A stretch of 13,509 bases of DNA from Caldifarciminota bacterium (GCA_026986235.1 JALSOY010000103.1:1-13509), one strand, 5' to 3'; counted from the first letter of the stretch, positions 1-7,793 are shown. Numbers and translations are program-made. Notes: generated from the letters alone by a model not told the origin.

Positions 1-150
1 GAGACGATGATTCCCCTTCCACCAAGAGGGATTTTGAGAAGGAAGCCCCCTTCTGCAGGGACTTTGGAAATCCACCTGTGTCCCCCTTTTGACAGAGGGG
101 GATTTTAGAAACCATGATCCCCCTTCTCCAAGGGGGATTTTGGTGAACCC
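1..150. repeat. cluster of degenerate C5/G5 hairpin repeats
   Basis: Four short C-rich/G-rich units lie side by side. The two clearest are hairpins: a TCCCCCT arm at 81-87 pairs with AGGGGGA at 96-102, and ATCCCCCTT at 117-125 pairs with AAGGGGGAT at 130-138 around a 4-base loop. Both are followed on the plus strand by TTTT. The units near 10-36 and 43-67 are more decayed. They resemble the better preserved copies at 7488-7894 and 10404-10576. The stretch after the last hairpin (CTCTCCTCGCAAATTGA) also resembles the tail after the 7794-7894 copy. The cluster lies downstream of the leftward acyl-CoA synthetase gene. I see no gene in it. Confidence 0.75.
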
Positions 151-209
151 CTCTCCTCGCAAATTGAGTTAAGAAAGTGTCTTTCCGAACTTACCCGATA
201 CAGGCTTCT

Positions 210-1922
210 TTAAAGCTCCATCGCCTTTTTCTCGAAGAGGTACCTTTTAATCTTATTCGTGGTCGTTTTGGGGAAAGGTTCTTCCCTCAGGGTAAACCTC
301 TTCGGTCTCTTGTAGTCGGCGAGCTGCCTGGAGTACTCGTCAATCTCCTGTTTTATAAGGTTGTAAACATCATCCTCCGTGGGACTTTCGACTCCCCTGT
401 CTTTAAAGTACTTGTCAACATTGTCATAGTTGGGGAAGACGATGGCCTGTATTTCCTCTGTCCCTGTTTTTGGATTGATACCCTGGAGTACGAGAATTTC
501 CTCAATGTAGGGTGACTGGGAAAGTACACCTTCAACCTCTTCCGGGTAGATGTTTTTCCCGCCTTTAGTAACGATGACGGACTTTGCCCGTCCTGTGATA
601 TACAGGTATCCATCCTTATCAAGGTATCCGAGGTCTCCGGTTTTGAACCATCCGTCAGGAGTAAACACCTTTTTCGTTTCTTCAGGTTTTTTGTAGTATC
701 CGGGCATAACATTCGGCCCTTTTGCAGCAATCTCTCCAACGCCCTCTTCGTTGGGGTCGAGTATCCTGATTTCCACATGGGGTATCGGTAATCCCACGGA
801 TTTGTTACGGGGACAGCACGGGGGATTGACCGTTAAGACAGGTGCTGTTTCTGAGAGACCGTATCCCTGAAGTATAGGGAAACCCAGTTCTTCCATTTCC
901 TTTGAAACCCATTCAGGCAGGGCAGCACCGCCCGATATGATGTACCTTGCATTCCCCATACCGGTTTTTTCTCTGATGGACCTGAATAGAATCTCCCTCC
1001 CCTTTTTCCCGGTGATTCTGGAAATACCTTTAAGTCCTTTAAAAAGACCCTTTTTGATCTTTGGGGCCTTCCTCAGTTCCCTGTGAATTGCATTAACGAT
1101 TTTTTCGAGCAGAAGGGGTACCACGAGGAAAACGGTGGGTTTTGTGGCGTACATGTCCTCTCTCATTTCGTTGGGCTTGAGACTCCTTGCGTAAACGATC
1201 CTTGCGCCGCCATACAGGGGAGCAAGGAATCCAGCGGTGGCCTCAAAAACATGATGGAGCGGGAGTATAGAGAAAAATGTGTCTCCAGGTCCGTAATAGA
1301 TAAGCTGGTAAATGCTGTCAACATTAGACATGATATTCTTGTGAGTGAGCATAACGCCTTTGGATGTCCCGGTGGTGCCTGATGTGTAAAGGATTACTGC
1401 GAGGTCATCGAGGGTTACATCTGGCATTCTGTCAAGGGGCTCGTATTTTTCCCAGATTTCAGGCAGGCTATCGCAGGTATCGTCTTCGTCCATGCACACC
1501 ACAGTTTCAAGTGATGGAATATCGTCCCTGATCTCGAGGATGTCGTCCTTGAAGTTTCTGGACGCAATGAGGAGCTTTACTCCGGCGTCGTCCATAATGT
1601 GTCTCATTTCCGATACGCTCAGTCTGGCGTCAATGGGGACGATAGTGGCACCTGACCAGGCTGCTGCAAGATAGGAAATCGCCCACTCAGGTCTGTTTTC
1701 TCCTAAAACTGACACCTTATCACCCTTTTTTACGCCTCTTTCCTTAATAAAGGCAGCCGTCCTCTTGACCCTGTCGAACATTTCGTCGTAGGTGAACTTT
1801 ACCCATCCTTTGCCCCTCCTCATTTGAAGTGCAACTTCGTTTTTAAAAACCGTAGCACTTCTTCTTGTCATCTCGGGGATGGTCATCCACCCGAGTCCTT
1901 CCCGTTCTGTTGGGAACCTCAT
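210..1922 (-). CDS. long-chain acyl-CoA synthetase (AMP-binding family)
   Basis: This is a 570-residue ANL-superfamily adenylate-forming enzyme, expected to activate a fatty acid with ATP and attach it to CoA in the cytoplasm or at the membrane face. The ATP/AMP-binding signature YTSGTTGTSKG is at residues 179-189. Motif GYGLSETA (353-360) and GWFKTGD (424-430) follow, then the hinge and C-terminal part with GRAKSVIVTKGGKNIYPEE. The likely catalytic lysine is K557 in PKTTTNKIKR. Length and the long insertion between motifs fit FadD15/long-chain types better than acetyl-CoA synthetase, but substrate cannot be read from sequence. The start is fixed by AGGAGG (1927-1932) four bases upstream; this site overlaps the TAG stop of the peptidase gene before it, so the two are probably translationally coupled. 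It is the last gene of a seven-gene leftward operon. I see no intrinsic terminator with a T-run after it. Confidence 0.93.
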   Translation of the reverse strand: MRFPTEREGLGWMTIPEMTRRSATVFKNEVALQMRRGKGWVKFTYDEMFDRVKRTAAFIKERGVKKGDKVSVLGENRPEWAISYLAAAWSGATIVPIDARLSVSEMRHIMDDAGVKLLIASRNFKDDILEIRDDIPSLETVVCMDEDDTCDSLPEIWEKYEPLDRMPDVTLDDLAVILYTSGTTGTSKGVMLTHKNIMSNVDSIYQLIYYGPGDTFFSILPLHHVFEATAGFLAPLYGGARIVYARSLKPNEMREDMYATKPTVFLVVPLLLEKIVNAIHRELRKAPKIKKGLFKGLKGISRITGKKGREILFRSIREKTGMGNARYIISGGAALPEWVSKEMEELGFPILQGYGLSETAPVLTVNPPCCPRNKSVGLPIPHVEIRILDPNEEGVGEIAAKGPNVMPGYYKKPEETKKVFTPDGWFKTGDLGYLDKDGYLYITGRAKSVIVTKGGKNIYPEEVEGVLSQSPYIEEILVLQGINPKTGTEEIQAIVFPNYDNVDKYFKDRGVESPTEDDVYNLIKQEIDEYSRQLADYKRPKRFTLREEPFPKTTTNKIKRYLFEKKAMEL

Positions 1923-1930
1923 ACTTCCTC

Positions 1931-3898
1931 CTATTTTAGGTATTTTTCAAACCAATCTGCGATCCTTTTCAACCTATCAACCCTGTGATCGGGTCTTCCA
2001 CTCCTTGAGAGATCATGAGTTTCACCGGGATACCTTACAAACTCGACCTCTTTTTTCAGGTATTTCAGGGCTGTATAAAATTCCTCGGCCTGGCCAATGG
2101 GGCATCTGAGGTCATTTTCTGAATGAATGATCAAAAGCGGAGTTTTGACATTGTGAACATAGAAGAGTGGAGATTTCTCCATATATTTCCTGTGTCTCCT
2201 CCATGGGGTACCTCCAATTTCTTCGGGGGTGAACATAAAACCCACATCGGATGTACCGAAGAAGGAGATAAAGTTGGAGATGGACCTCTGTGTTACGGCA
2301 GCCCTGAACCTGTCGGTGTGGGTAACGATCCAGTTGGTCATATAACCTCCATAGGATCCGCCGGTTACGCCTATCCTTTCAGGATCAACATATGGAAGTT
2401 TTGAAAGGTAATCCACCATTTCCATGATGTCGTTGTAATCACGGTCTCCATAATTTTTGACTATTTCGTAGGCGAACTCTTCGCCGTATCCTGCGCTACC
2501 TCGTGGATTGATAAATGCAACTATGAAGCCTTTTGCAGCAAGAACCTGAAATTCGTGCATGAATGCGTTTCCATACGCTGTTCTCGGGCCTCCATGGATC
2601 TCAACAATTACCGGGTATTTCTTTGAGGCGTCAAAATCCGGTGGTTTCATAATCCAGCCCTCGATCTCTTTACCGTCGGAGGCTCTGAAGGTGAACCTTT
2701 CGGGATATGATAGGAGGAGTTCTGCGATAAAATCGGCGTTGAGGTCTGTTATCTTTCTCTCTTCCCCCTCTGTTGTCACATAAACTTCCTTTGGCATGAT
2801 GGGATCCATTGCCGTGAAGGCAAATACCTTTCCAGAGTGGTCAACAGAAAAGTTATCTATAACTCTGTCTCCAAAGATCACCTTCCTCAGCTCTTTTGTA
2901 TCAGTGTCAATTTCCATTACATAGGTGTTGGCGCCCTCGGTTGTCAGAAAAAAGATCTTCTGTGAATCAGCTGACCAGTAGAGTGTGGGAGCATTTTCTG
3001 CGAACCTGACATCACTGTTGATGGCGTTACCGACAGAGATGTCAATTCCATCAGTTAGATGAAGCTTTTTGCCCTCTATGACATCGTAAATCCAGATTCC
3101 CCAGTTGGTGGCAAATCCTTTTTTCATGGTCGAAGACACAAAGGCGAGTTTTTTCCCGTCAGGAGACCATGAGAGGGATGTTATGTACCCTCGTGAATTT
3201 GCCACTTTTTGCGGTTTACCACCTTTCCAGGTTACCATATAAATGCTACGCTCAAAGGTGTAATCCTGATCCCTCTCCATGTTGGTTACGAATGCGATGT
3301 GTTTGCCGTCAGGAGACCATGCAGCTGCTTCCACATCGAAGTTTCCGCTTGTTACCTGTTTCTCCCTACCACTTTTTAGAGTTACATAGAAAAGGTGGTA
3401 CCGGGACGGAGGAAAGATTCCCTGTCCGTCGAGTTTGTAGAACAGTCTGTTGATAACCCTGACATCGTACTCTCTCTTTCTTTCGTCCCCTTCAGGTGCA
3501 GCTATAAATAGGATCTTGTTGCTTCTTGGAGACCAGTCTGGATTTTTAACGCCGTATTTGAAATTGGTCAGTCTTCTGGCTTCACCACCGTGAGAAGGGA
3601 TTACATATACCTGAGGACCCCGTTTTAGGTCGTCCCTGTTTGACAGGAAAAGTATGTATTTTCCGTCTCTTGACCATCGAGGGTTGAAGTCAACCCCCTT
3701 ACCGTAGGTGAACTGATAGACCTCGTTGGTGGTAAGGTCGGCCATCCAGAGGTTGGAAACATAACCCTCTTTCCCGCCCTCAAATCTGTGAGGAGAGGCC
3801 ACCACAAAGATGATTTTTTTCCCATCTGGTGAGATCTGGGGGTCGGACACGAATTTGAAACGGTATAGATCGTCCACAGAAATCTTTTTATAGTGCAT
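1931..3898 (-). CDS. S9 family serine peptidase (acylaminoacyl-peptidase / prolyl oligopeptidase type)
   Basis: This 655-residue protein has an N-terminal beta-propeller built of WD40/TolB-like repeats (several SPDGK/SPRSNK blades over roughly residues 15-370) and a C-terminal alpha/beta-hydrolase domain. The catalytic triad is visible: Ser515 in GGSYGGYM, Asp596 in HSENDLRCP and His628 in GETHDLSR. The oxyanion region HGGPRTAYG is also present. It is expected to cleave short peptides, perhaps N-acylated ones; the propeller restricts access to small substrates. No signal peptide is visible, so it is probably cytoplasmic. Start ATG 3898 has a full AAGGAGGTT Shine-Dalgarno sequence just upstream. 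The gap after ruvB is only 17 bases, so it belongs to the same operon, although no functional link with recombination is obvious. Family assignment is firm; exact specificity is not. Confidence 0.95.
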   Translation of the reverse strand: MHYKKISVDDLYRFKFVSDPQISPDGKKIIFVVASPHRFEGGKEGYVSNLWMADLTTNEVYQFTYGKGVDFNPRWSRDGKYILFLSNRDDLKRGPQVYVIPSHGGEARRLTNFKYGVKNPDWSPRSNKILFIAAPEGDERKREYDVRVINRLFYKLDGQGIFPPSRYHLFYVTLKSGREKQVTSGNFDVEAAAWSPDGKHIAFVTNMERDQDYTFERSIYMVTWKGGKPQKVANSRGYITSLSWSPDGKKLAFVSSTMKKGFATNWGIWIYDVIEGKKLHLTDGIDISVGNAINSDVRFAENAPTLYWSADSQKIFFLTTEGANTYVMEIDTDTKELRKVIFGDRVIDNFSVDHSGKVFAFTAMDPIMPKEVYVTTEGEERKITDLNADFIAELLLSYPERFTFRASDGKEIEGWIMKPPDFDASKKYPVIVEIHGGPRTAYGNAFMHEFQVLAAKGFIVAFINPRGSAGYGEEFAYEIVKNYGDRDYNDIMEMVDYLSKLPYVDPERIGVTGGSYGGYMTNWIVTHTDRFRAAVTQRSISNFISFFGTSDVGFMFTPEEIGGTPWRRHRKYMEKSPLFYVHNVKTPLLIIHSENDLRCPIGQAEEFYTALKYLKKEVEFVRYPGETHDLSRSGRPDHRVDRLKRIADWFEKYLK

Positions 3899-3915
3899 AA
3901 GAACCTCCTTTCAAT

Positions 3916-4923
3916 TTAAAAAAGCGTTTTCACATTACCATAAAGTTTCATGTGCTCATAAGCCTTCGCAGTCGCCACTCTACCTCTCGGAGTCCTCTTG
4001 ATGAATCCTTTCCGGATCAGGTATGGCTCATATACCTCCTCGATGGTTTCTATATCCTCCCCCACAGATATGGACAGGGTTTTTATCCCCACAGGGCCCC
4101 CGTTGAATTTTTCTATAATAGATTTGAGGATCCTCTTATCCATATCATCCAGACCTTCTTCATCCACCTCGAGCATATCCAGGGCATATTTTGCAATCTT
4201 TAAATCTATTATGCCGTTCCCCTTCACCTCTGCAAAATCTCTAACTCTTCTTAAAAGCCTGTTGGCAATCCTTGGTGTTCCCCTTGACCTTTTGGCGATT
4301 TCACTTGCCCCTTCTGGTGTCACCTCCACTCCCAGAATCTTTGCAGAACGCAGTACTATGCTCCTGATTTCTTCAAAATCGTAGTAATCCAGCCTCATGG
4401 AAATGCCAAAGCGGGCAAAGAGGGGCGATGTTATCATTCCGGCTCTCGTTGTGGCACCCACGAGGGTAAAGGGAGGTAATGATAACTTTATGGACTGGGC
4501 TGACGGACCTTTGTCGATAACTATGTCGATTCTGAAGTCCTCCATGGCGGAGTAGAGGTACTCTTCAACTGTCCTCGGTAACCTGTGGATCTCGTCGATG
4601 AACAGGATGTCTCCTTCGTTGAGGTTTGTTATAATACCTGCAAGATCTGCAGGTCTTTCTATTATCGGGCCGGATGTCGTCTTTATGCTAACTCCCAGTT
4701 CATGGGACAGGATGTAAGCCAGTGTGGTTTTGCCGAGGCCTGGAGGGCCGTAAAAGAGCACATGATCCAGTGCCTCCCCCCTCTTTAGGGCCGCCTGAAC
4801 AAATACCCTCAGGTTTTCAACGATCTTCTTCTGGCCTACAAATTCGTCAAATCTACGGGGCCTTAATGTGATGTCAAACTCCAGCTCGTTCCTATCGATA
4901 TAGTTTGGATCGGTTATCCTCAT
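3916..4923 (-). CDS. ruvB: Holliday junction branch migration ATPase RuvB
   Basis: The 335-residue AAA+ motor forms hexameric rings that pump DNA through the RuvA-bound Holliday junction. Visible motifs are Walker A GPPGLGKT (59-66), Walker B LFIDEIHR (107-114), sensor 1 GATTR (156-160), the probable arginine finger R171 in ARFGI, and sensor 2 GTPRIANR (215-222). The C-terminal winged-helix part has the family block GGPVGIKTLS. Length matches the family (about 330-350). The start ATG overlaps the ruvA stop as ATGA, and no clear Shine-Dalgarno site precedes it, so translation is probably coupled to ruvA. The gene order ruvC-ruvA-ruvB is canonical. Confidence 0.98.
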   Translation of the reverse strand: MRITDPNYIDRNELEFDITLRPRRFDEFVGQKKIVENLRVFVQAALKRGEALDHVLFYGPPGLGKTTLAYILSHELGVSIKTTSGPIIERPADLAGIITNLNEGDILFIDEIHRLPRTVEEYLYSAMEDFRIDIVIDKGPSAQSIKLSLPPFTLVGATTRAGMITSPLFARFGISMRLDYYDFEEIRSIVLRSAKILGVEVTPEGASEIAKRSRGTPRIANRLLRRVRDFAEVKGNGIIDLKIAKYALDMLEVDEEGLDDMDKRILKSIIEKFNGGPVGIKTLSISVGEDIETIEEVYEPYLIRKGFIKRTPRGRVATAKAYEHMKLYGNVKTLF

Positions 4924-5513
4924 TTTATCTGGGATAATGCCTGTTTTATCACTTCCTCAACCGGTAGATTGGAAGTGGCTGAAATCACCTTTTTAACGGC
5001 GGCTTCAGCTTCCTTTGGTTTCAAGCCCAGTGCGACCAGGGCGTCCACCGCCTGTTTTTCAACATTTTCCCGTTCTTTTCTCTCTTCTGTTTCGAATTCC
5101 GGCAGTTTCCCTTTCAATTCAAAAATGAGTCGTTCTGCCCTCTTCTTCCCGACACCCTTTATACTGGCCAGTGCCCTGATATCCTCTCCGGAAATGGCGG
5201 CCAGCAGTTCTTCCGCATTCATCCCGGATAAAAGTCTCAGGGCAAGGGAGGGGCCTATACCTATAAGTTTTATCAGTCTGCTGAAAAGTAGCCTGTCTTC
5301 CTCGCTTTTAAATCCGTAGAAGACGAGGTCCCCTTTGACCATGGCAGGGAAAACAAAGAGTTTTTCTTCCTCACCCTCTCCCCTGAGTTTTTCATAAGTG
5401 GAAAGAGGAATCGTCAGTTCCAGGTCCAGATAACTGCCGTCCTGCATCGTGAGCCTTATTACACAGGCAAATGGCTTTTTGGCTATTAACTTACCCTTTA
5501 TTGAATAAAGCAT
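4920..5513 (-). CDS. ruvA: Holliday junction DNA-binding protein RuvA
   Basis: RuvA tetramers hold the four-way junction open and load RuvB. The protein has 197 residues, close to the usual ~200. Two helix-hairpin-helix motifs are visible (LIGIGPSLA around 83-91 and IKGVGKKRAERLI around 118-130). A charged linker (about 138-152) leads to the C-terminal RuvB-contacting domain with AVDALVALGLKPKEAEAAVKKV. The N-terminal OB domain is divergent: the usual glycine-rich GVGYEV-like stretch is not recognisable. In the turn before YGF it reads VKGD (59-62) where Escherichia coli has REDA with the acidic pin. The start ATG lies inside ruvC (23-base overlap) with only a weak purine tract upstream, which suggests coupled translation. 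Confidence 0.95.
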   Translation of the reverse strand: MLYSIKGKLIAKKPFACVIRLTMQDGSYLDLELTIPLSTYEKLRGEGEEEKLFVFPAMVKGDLVFYGFKSEEDRLLFSRLIKLIGIGPSLALRLLSGMNAEELLAAISGEDIRALASIKGVGKKRAERLIFELKGKLPEFETEERKERENVEKQAVDALVALGLKPKEAEAAVKKVISATSNLPVEEVIKQALSQIK

Positions 5514-5970
5514 CTTTTCGAAGTTTATGAACGGCAGCTACCGCACAGGCAATTGCGTCACTCACATGCGATGGAAAACGGACATCTAATTTTAATATTT
5601 TGTTAACCATGAATGCAACTTTTTCCTTGTTTGCCCTGCCATCCCCTGTTATCGAAAGTTTCACTCTCGTTGGTGGCAATGTGAGAATTTCCACCCCATT
5701 CATACGGGCAGTAAGGAGGCAGACTCCTTTAACAGCTCCAAGTTTGATCGCCGTATCGGGATTTCTGTGGTAAAATGTATCTTCCATAACGAAGTAATCC
5801 GGCTCCCACTCCTTCAGTTTTTCCAGTAATTTCTCGTGTATTTCAACCAGTTTGTCTTCAAGTTCAGCATCTTTAGTTTTTATCACGCCGTAATCGAGCA
5901 AAGAATAATTTTCGTCAATGACGGCGTAACCCGTGTTGTTCAGGGATGGGTCAACCCCCATTATTTTCAT
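5491..5970 (-). CDS. ruvC: crossover junction endodeoxyribonuclease RuvC
   Basis: RuvC nicks Holliday junctions symmetrically to resolve them. This 159-residue protein has an RNase H-like fold. Candidate metal ligands are D7 (GVDPSLNNTGYA), E63 (VMEDTF), H135 and D138 (PSHVSDAIACAVAAVH). H135 occupies the place of the first Asp of the E. coli DAAD motif; Thermus thermophilus RuvC also has His there, so this is a known active variant. The block ITGDGRANKEKV (107-118) is diagnostic. Its ATG shares one base with the yebC stop (TAATG), and its 3' end overlaps ruvA by 23 bases, so expression is tightly linked to both neighbours. Confidence 0.97.
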   Translation of the reverse strand: MKIMGVDPSLNNTGYAVIDENYSLLDYGVIKTKDAELEDKLVEIHEKLLEKLKEWEPDYFVMEDTFYHRNPDTAIKLGAVKGVCLLTARMNGVEILTLPPTRVKLSITGDGRANKEKVAFMVNKILKLDVRFPSHVSDAIACAVAAVHKLRKDALFNKG

Positions 5971-6716
5971 TATGCTACTTTCTGCAGGATCTCATCGGGG
6001 ATGTCAAAGTTGGCGTACACATGCTGAACATCGTCGTGTTCTTCAAGTGCATTTATTAACTTTATAACTCTTTCAGCCTCTTTTTCTCCCAATTTAACAG
6101 TTGACTGGGGGAACATGGTGATTTCCGCCTGGGTAAGGGGAATGCCTTTCTCCTCAAAGGCCTTTTTTACATTTTCGAACTCTCTGGGATCGGTATAAAC
6201 TTCGTAGGAATCCTCACCTGTTACGACATCTTCTGCACCGGCTTCGAGGGCGACCTCCAGTACCGTGTCCTCGTCTGCCGCTGACCTGTCGATGACGATG
6301 AACCCCCTTTCTTTGAACTGCCATGAAACGCTTCCAGGACTACCGAGGTTACCTCCATATTTACTGAAAAGATGCCTGATTTCCCCTGTAGTTCTATTTT
6401 TGTTATCTGTTAAAGTTACAACGAGAATGGCTACGCCACCGGGTCCATATCCCTCGAATATGGCATTTTCGTACTTGACTCCTTCAAGCTCGCCCGTCCC
6501 CTTTTTTATCGCCCTTTCAATGTTTTCCATCGGCATGTTGTAACTCTTTGCCCTGTCTATGGCGAGTCTGAGACGGGGATTGTGGTCCGGATCGCCGCCT
6601 CCCATCCTCGCTGCAACCATGATTTCCCTGATCAGTTTGGTGAACAGCTTGCCCCTCTGGGCATCCACCCTTGCCTTCTTGTGTTTAATTTGAGCCCACT
6701 TGGAATGTCCGGCCAT
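5970..6716 (-). CDS. YebC/PmpR/TACO1 family protein
   Basis: The 248-residue protein begins with the invariant family start MAGHSKWAQIKHKKARVDAQ and continues through NMPMENIERAIKKGTG and the EGYGPGGVAILV block. The whole three-domain length is present. Members were described as DNA-binding transcriptional regulators (PmpR, YebC), and some members aid translation of polyproline stretches as in mitochondrial TACO1; sequence alone does not decide between these roles. A TTG three codons upstream would abut the GGAGG site directly, so ATG 6716 is the better start. yebC next to ruvC is a common arrangement in bacteria. Confidence 0.95.
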   Translation of the reverse strand: MAGHSKWAQIKHKKARVDAQRGKLFTKLIREIMVAARMGGGDPDHNPRLRLAIDRAKSYNMPMENIERAIKKGTGELEGVKYENAIFEGYGPGGVAILVVTLTDNKNRTTGEIRHLFSKYGGNLGSPGSVSWQFKERGFIVIDRSAADEDTVLEVALEAGAEDVVTGEDSYEVYTDPREFENVKKAFEEKGIPLTQAEITMFPQSTVKLGEKEAERVIKLINALEEHDDVQHVYANFDIPDEILQKVA

Positions 6717-6725
6717 AATCTTCAA

Positions 6726-6730
6726 CCTCC
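6726..6730 (-). promoter_or_regulatory. Shine-Dalgarno site that fixes the yebC start
   Basis: GGAGG lies nine bases before ATG 6716. The alternative TTG codon begins immediately after it with no spacer, so the site supports the ATG that encodes the conserved MAGHSKW terminus. Confidence 0.75.
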
Positions 6731-6746
6731 GTTATTTTTCGTAATT

Positions 6747-7382
6747 TTAATATACCACAGAGTAAAGCACAATATTCGTCCCCATCCTGAAAGCCTCTTC
6801 CCTCTTAACCGGTGGATCCCCGTGCCTTGGTGTCCATCCATCAGATATGTTCGTGTTAAATGTGTAAAAGACCGCAAGTCTCCCCTTAACGAAGATGCCA
6901 AATCCGTGAGGTGGCCCCTTGTAGTGCTCGTGAATCTTGGGAAGCCCTTTTTTAAAATCAAAGAATGCATGGTATATGGGATGATCAAAGGGGATCTCCA
7001 CGAGTTTCTTTTCCGGGAAAACCTTCTTTAATTCGCGCCTTATATACTTATCGAGTCCGTAATCATCATCGATATAAAGAAATCCACCGTTTTCCAGATA
7101 ATTCCTCAGGTTTTTTACCTCTTCTTCTGAGAGCCTGATATTACCGTGGCCTGTGAGGTAGAGGATAGGGAACCTGAAAAGGTCCGGATTATCAAAGGTA
7201 ACCACATACTCTTTTGGATCTACCTTCAGGTTTGTGTGTTTATTTATGTATTTTGCAAGATTGGGAAGGACATCGGGATCGTTGTACCAATCGCCTCCTC
7301 CTCTATACTTCACCCGAGCGAGTTTCAGATCGTATAAAATGTTTCCACCCGATATCAGCAAGATTGCGAGTAATACACCCAT
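6747..7382 (-). CDS. DUF4159 domain protein
   Basis: The 211-residue protein matches the DUF4159 pattern: ARVKYRGGGDWYNDPDVLPNL (residues 22-42 region), then FPILYLTGHG (71-80), LRNYLENGGFLYIDDDYG (92-109), and VFPEKKLVEIPFDHPIYHAF (121-140). The fold is probably Rossmann-like, related to glutamine-amidotransferase-like domains, but no function is established. Residues 2-14 are hydrophobic (GVLLAILLISGGN) and could be a weak signal peptide or anchor, though no positive charge precedes them. An in-frame stop lies four codons upstream, so the N-terminus cannot be much longer. It is the first gene of the leftward operon, ahead of yebC-ruvCAB by 30 bases. No Shine-Dalgarno site precedes the ATG; a consensus -10 box ends 12 bases upstream. 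Confidence 0.85.
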   Translation of the reverse strand: MGVLLAILLISGGNILYDLKLARVKYRGGGDWYNDPDVLPNLAKYINKHTNLKVDPKEYVVTFDNPDLFRFPILYLTGHGNIRLSEEEVKNLRNYLENGGFLYIDDDYGLDKYIRRELKKVFPEKKLVEIPFDHPIYHAFFDFKKGLPKIHEHYKGPPHGFGIFVKGRLAVFYTFNTNISDGWTPRHGDPPVKREEAFRMGTNIVLYSVVY

Positions 7383-7393
7383 GGTGAGGTTTC

Positions 7394-7422
7394 ATTATAA
7401 GACGGATTCCGGTAAATCTCAA
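7394..7422 (-). promoter_or_regulatory. sigma70-type promoter of the DUF4159-yebC-ruvCAB operon
   Basis: Reading the minus strand, TTGAGA (7422-7417) is separated by exactly 17 bases from TATAAT (7399-7394). Transcription would start near 7387, leaving a leader of about five bases before ATG 7382. The match is 11 of 12 consensus bases. The location upstream of a seven-gene cluster with gaps no larger than 30 bases supports a single long transcript. Confidence 0.75.
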
Positions 7423-7487
7423 ACGGACTGTAGAGAGTGCTCGAAAAATATTCTTCTTCCTCATTTAAAGGTGTTTTTAAGAAGTAG

Positions 7488-7605
7488 GCATCCCCCCTTA
7501 GTCCCCCTTCTTGAGAATGGGGTTGTCGTTTCCAAAATTCGTCCCTGGAGAAGGGGGATCATCCTCTCGTAAATCCCCCCTGGTGAAGAGGATCCCTCCT
7601 CCTAA
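7488..7605. repeat. C5/G5 repeat array, degenerate leading units
   Basis: This stretch carries alternating CATCCCCCCTT, GGAGAAGGGGGAT and AAATCCCCCCTGGTGAAG motifs. It aligns loosely, in the same order, with 10404-10478: both hold CATCCCCCCTTCTTG-like and TCTCGTAAA-TC-C-CCTGGTGAAG blocks before the conserved core element. The larger repeated unit is therefore about 170-210 bp. Both strands are open over much of it only because stop codons are rare in such sequence. I see no gene here. Confidence 0.7.
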
Positions 7606-7699
7606 AATCCCCCTTGGTGAAAGGGGAAACAGGGGGATTGTATTTTTAGCCGTATGGATCCCCTTTTGTCTTCCCCCTGTAAATGAGGGTGTTCGAAAA
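7606..7699. repeat. C5/G5 nested palindromic element, degenerate copy
   Basis: The left half (AATCCCCCTTGGTGAAAGGG and AGGGGGATTG) matches the copies at 7794 and 10479 closely. The right half has decayed (ATCCCCTTTTGTCTTCCCCC, then GAGGGTGTTCGAAAA) but keeps the order and the terminal TTCGAA. After it comes a CTCTCTTTTTCAACTTAATTTG stretch like the flanks of other copies. Confidence 0.75.
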
Positions 7700-7750
7700 G
7701 TATCTCTCTTTTTCAACTTAATTTGCAGATAGAGATGGTTTTTCGGTTAT

Positions 7751-7793
7751 CATCCCCCTTGAGTCACCTTGCTGAGGGAGAGGAATTCTCAAA
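7751..7793. repeat. C5/G5 repeat, partial unit
   Basis: CATCCCCCTTGAGTCACCTT with an imperfect GGGAGAGG partner precedes the full element at 7794. It is equivalent in position to the degenerate leading units found at 7488 and 10404. Confidence 0.5.

Noticed and set aside
177..515. Plus-strand open frames opposite the acyl-CoA synthetase, peptidase, ruv and ade genes
   Set aside because: They are antisense shadows of well-supported genes and have no recognisable domains.
5491..5970. Inactivated RuvC because the first Asp of the C-terminal pair is missing
   Set aside because: His at this position is known in Thermus RuvC; D7, E63, H135 and D138 form a full set.
7498..7732. Overlapping open frames on both strands (about 72 residues each)
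   Set aside because: They lie wholly in C5/G5 repeats, have no ribosome site, and give the low-complexity Pro/Gly/Ser/Lys peptides such repeats always produce.
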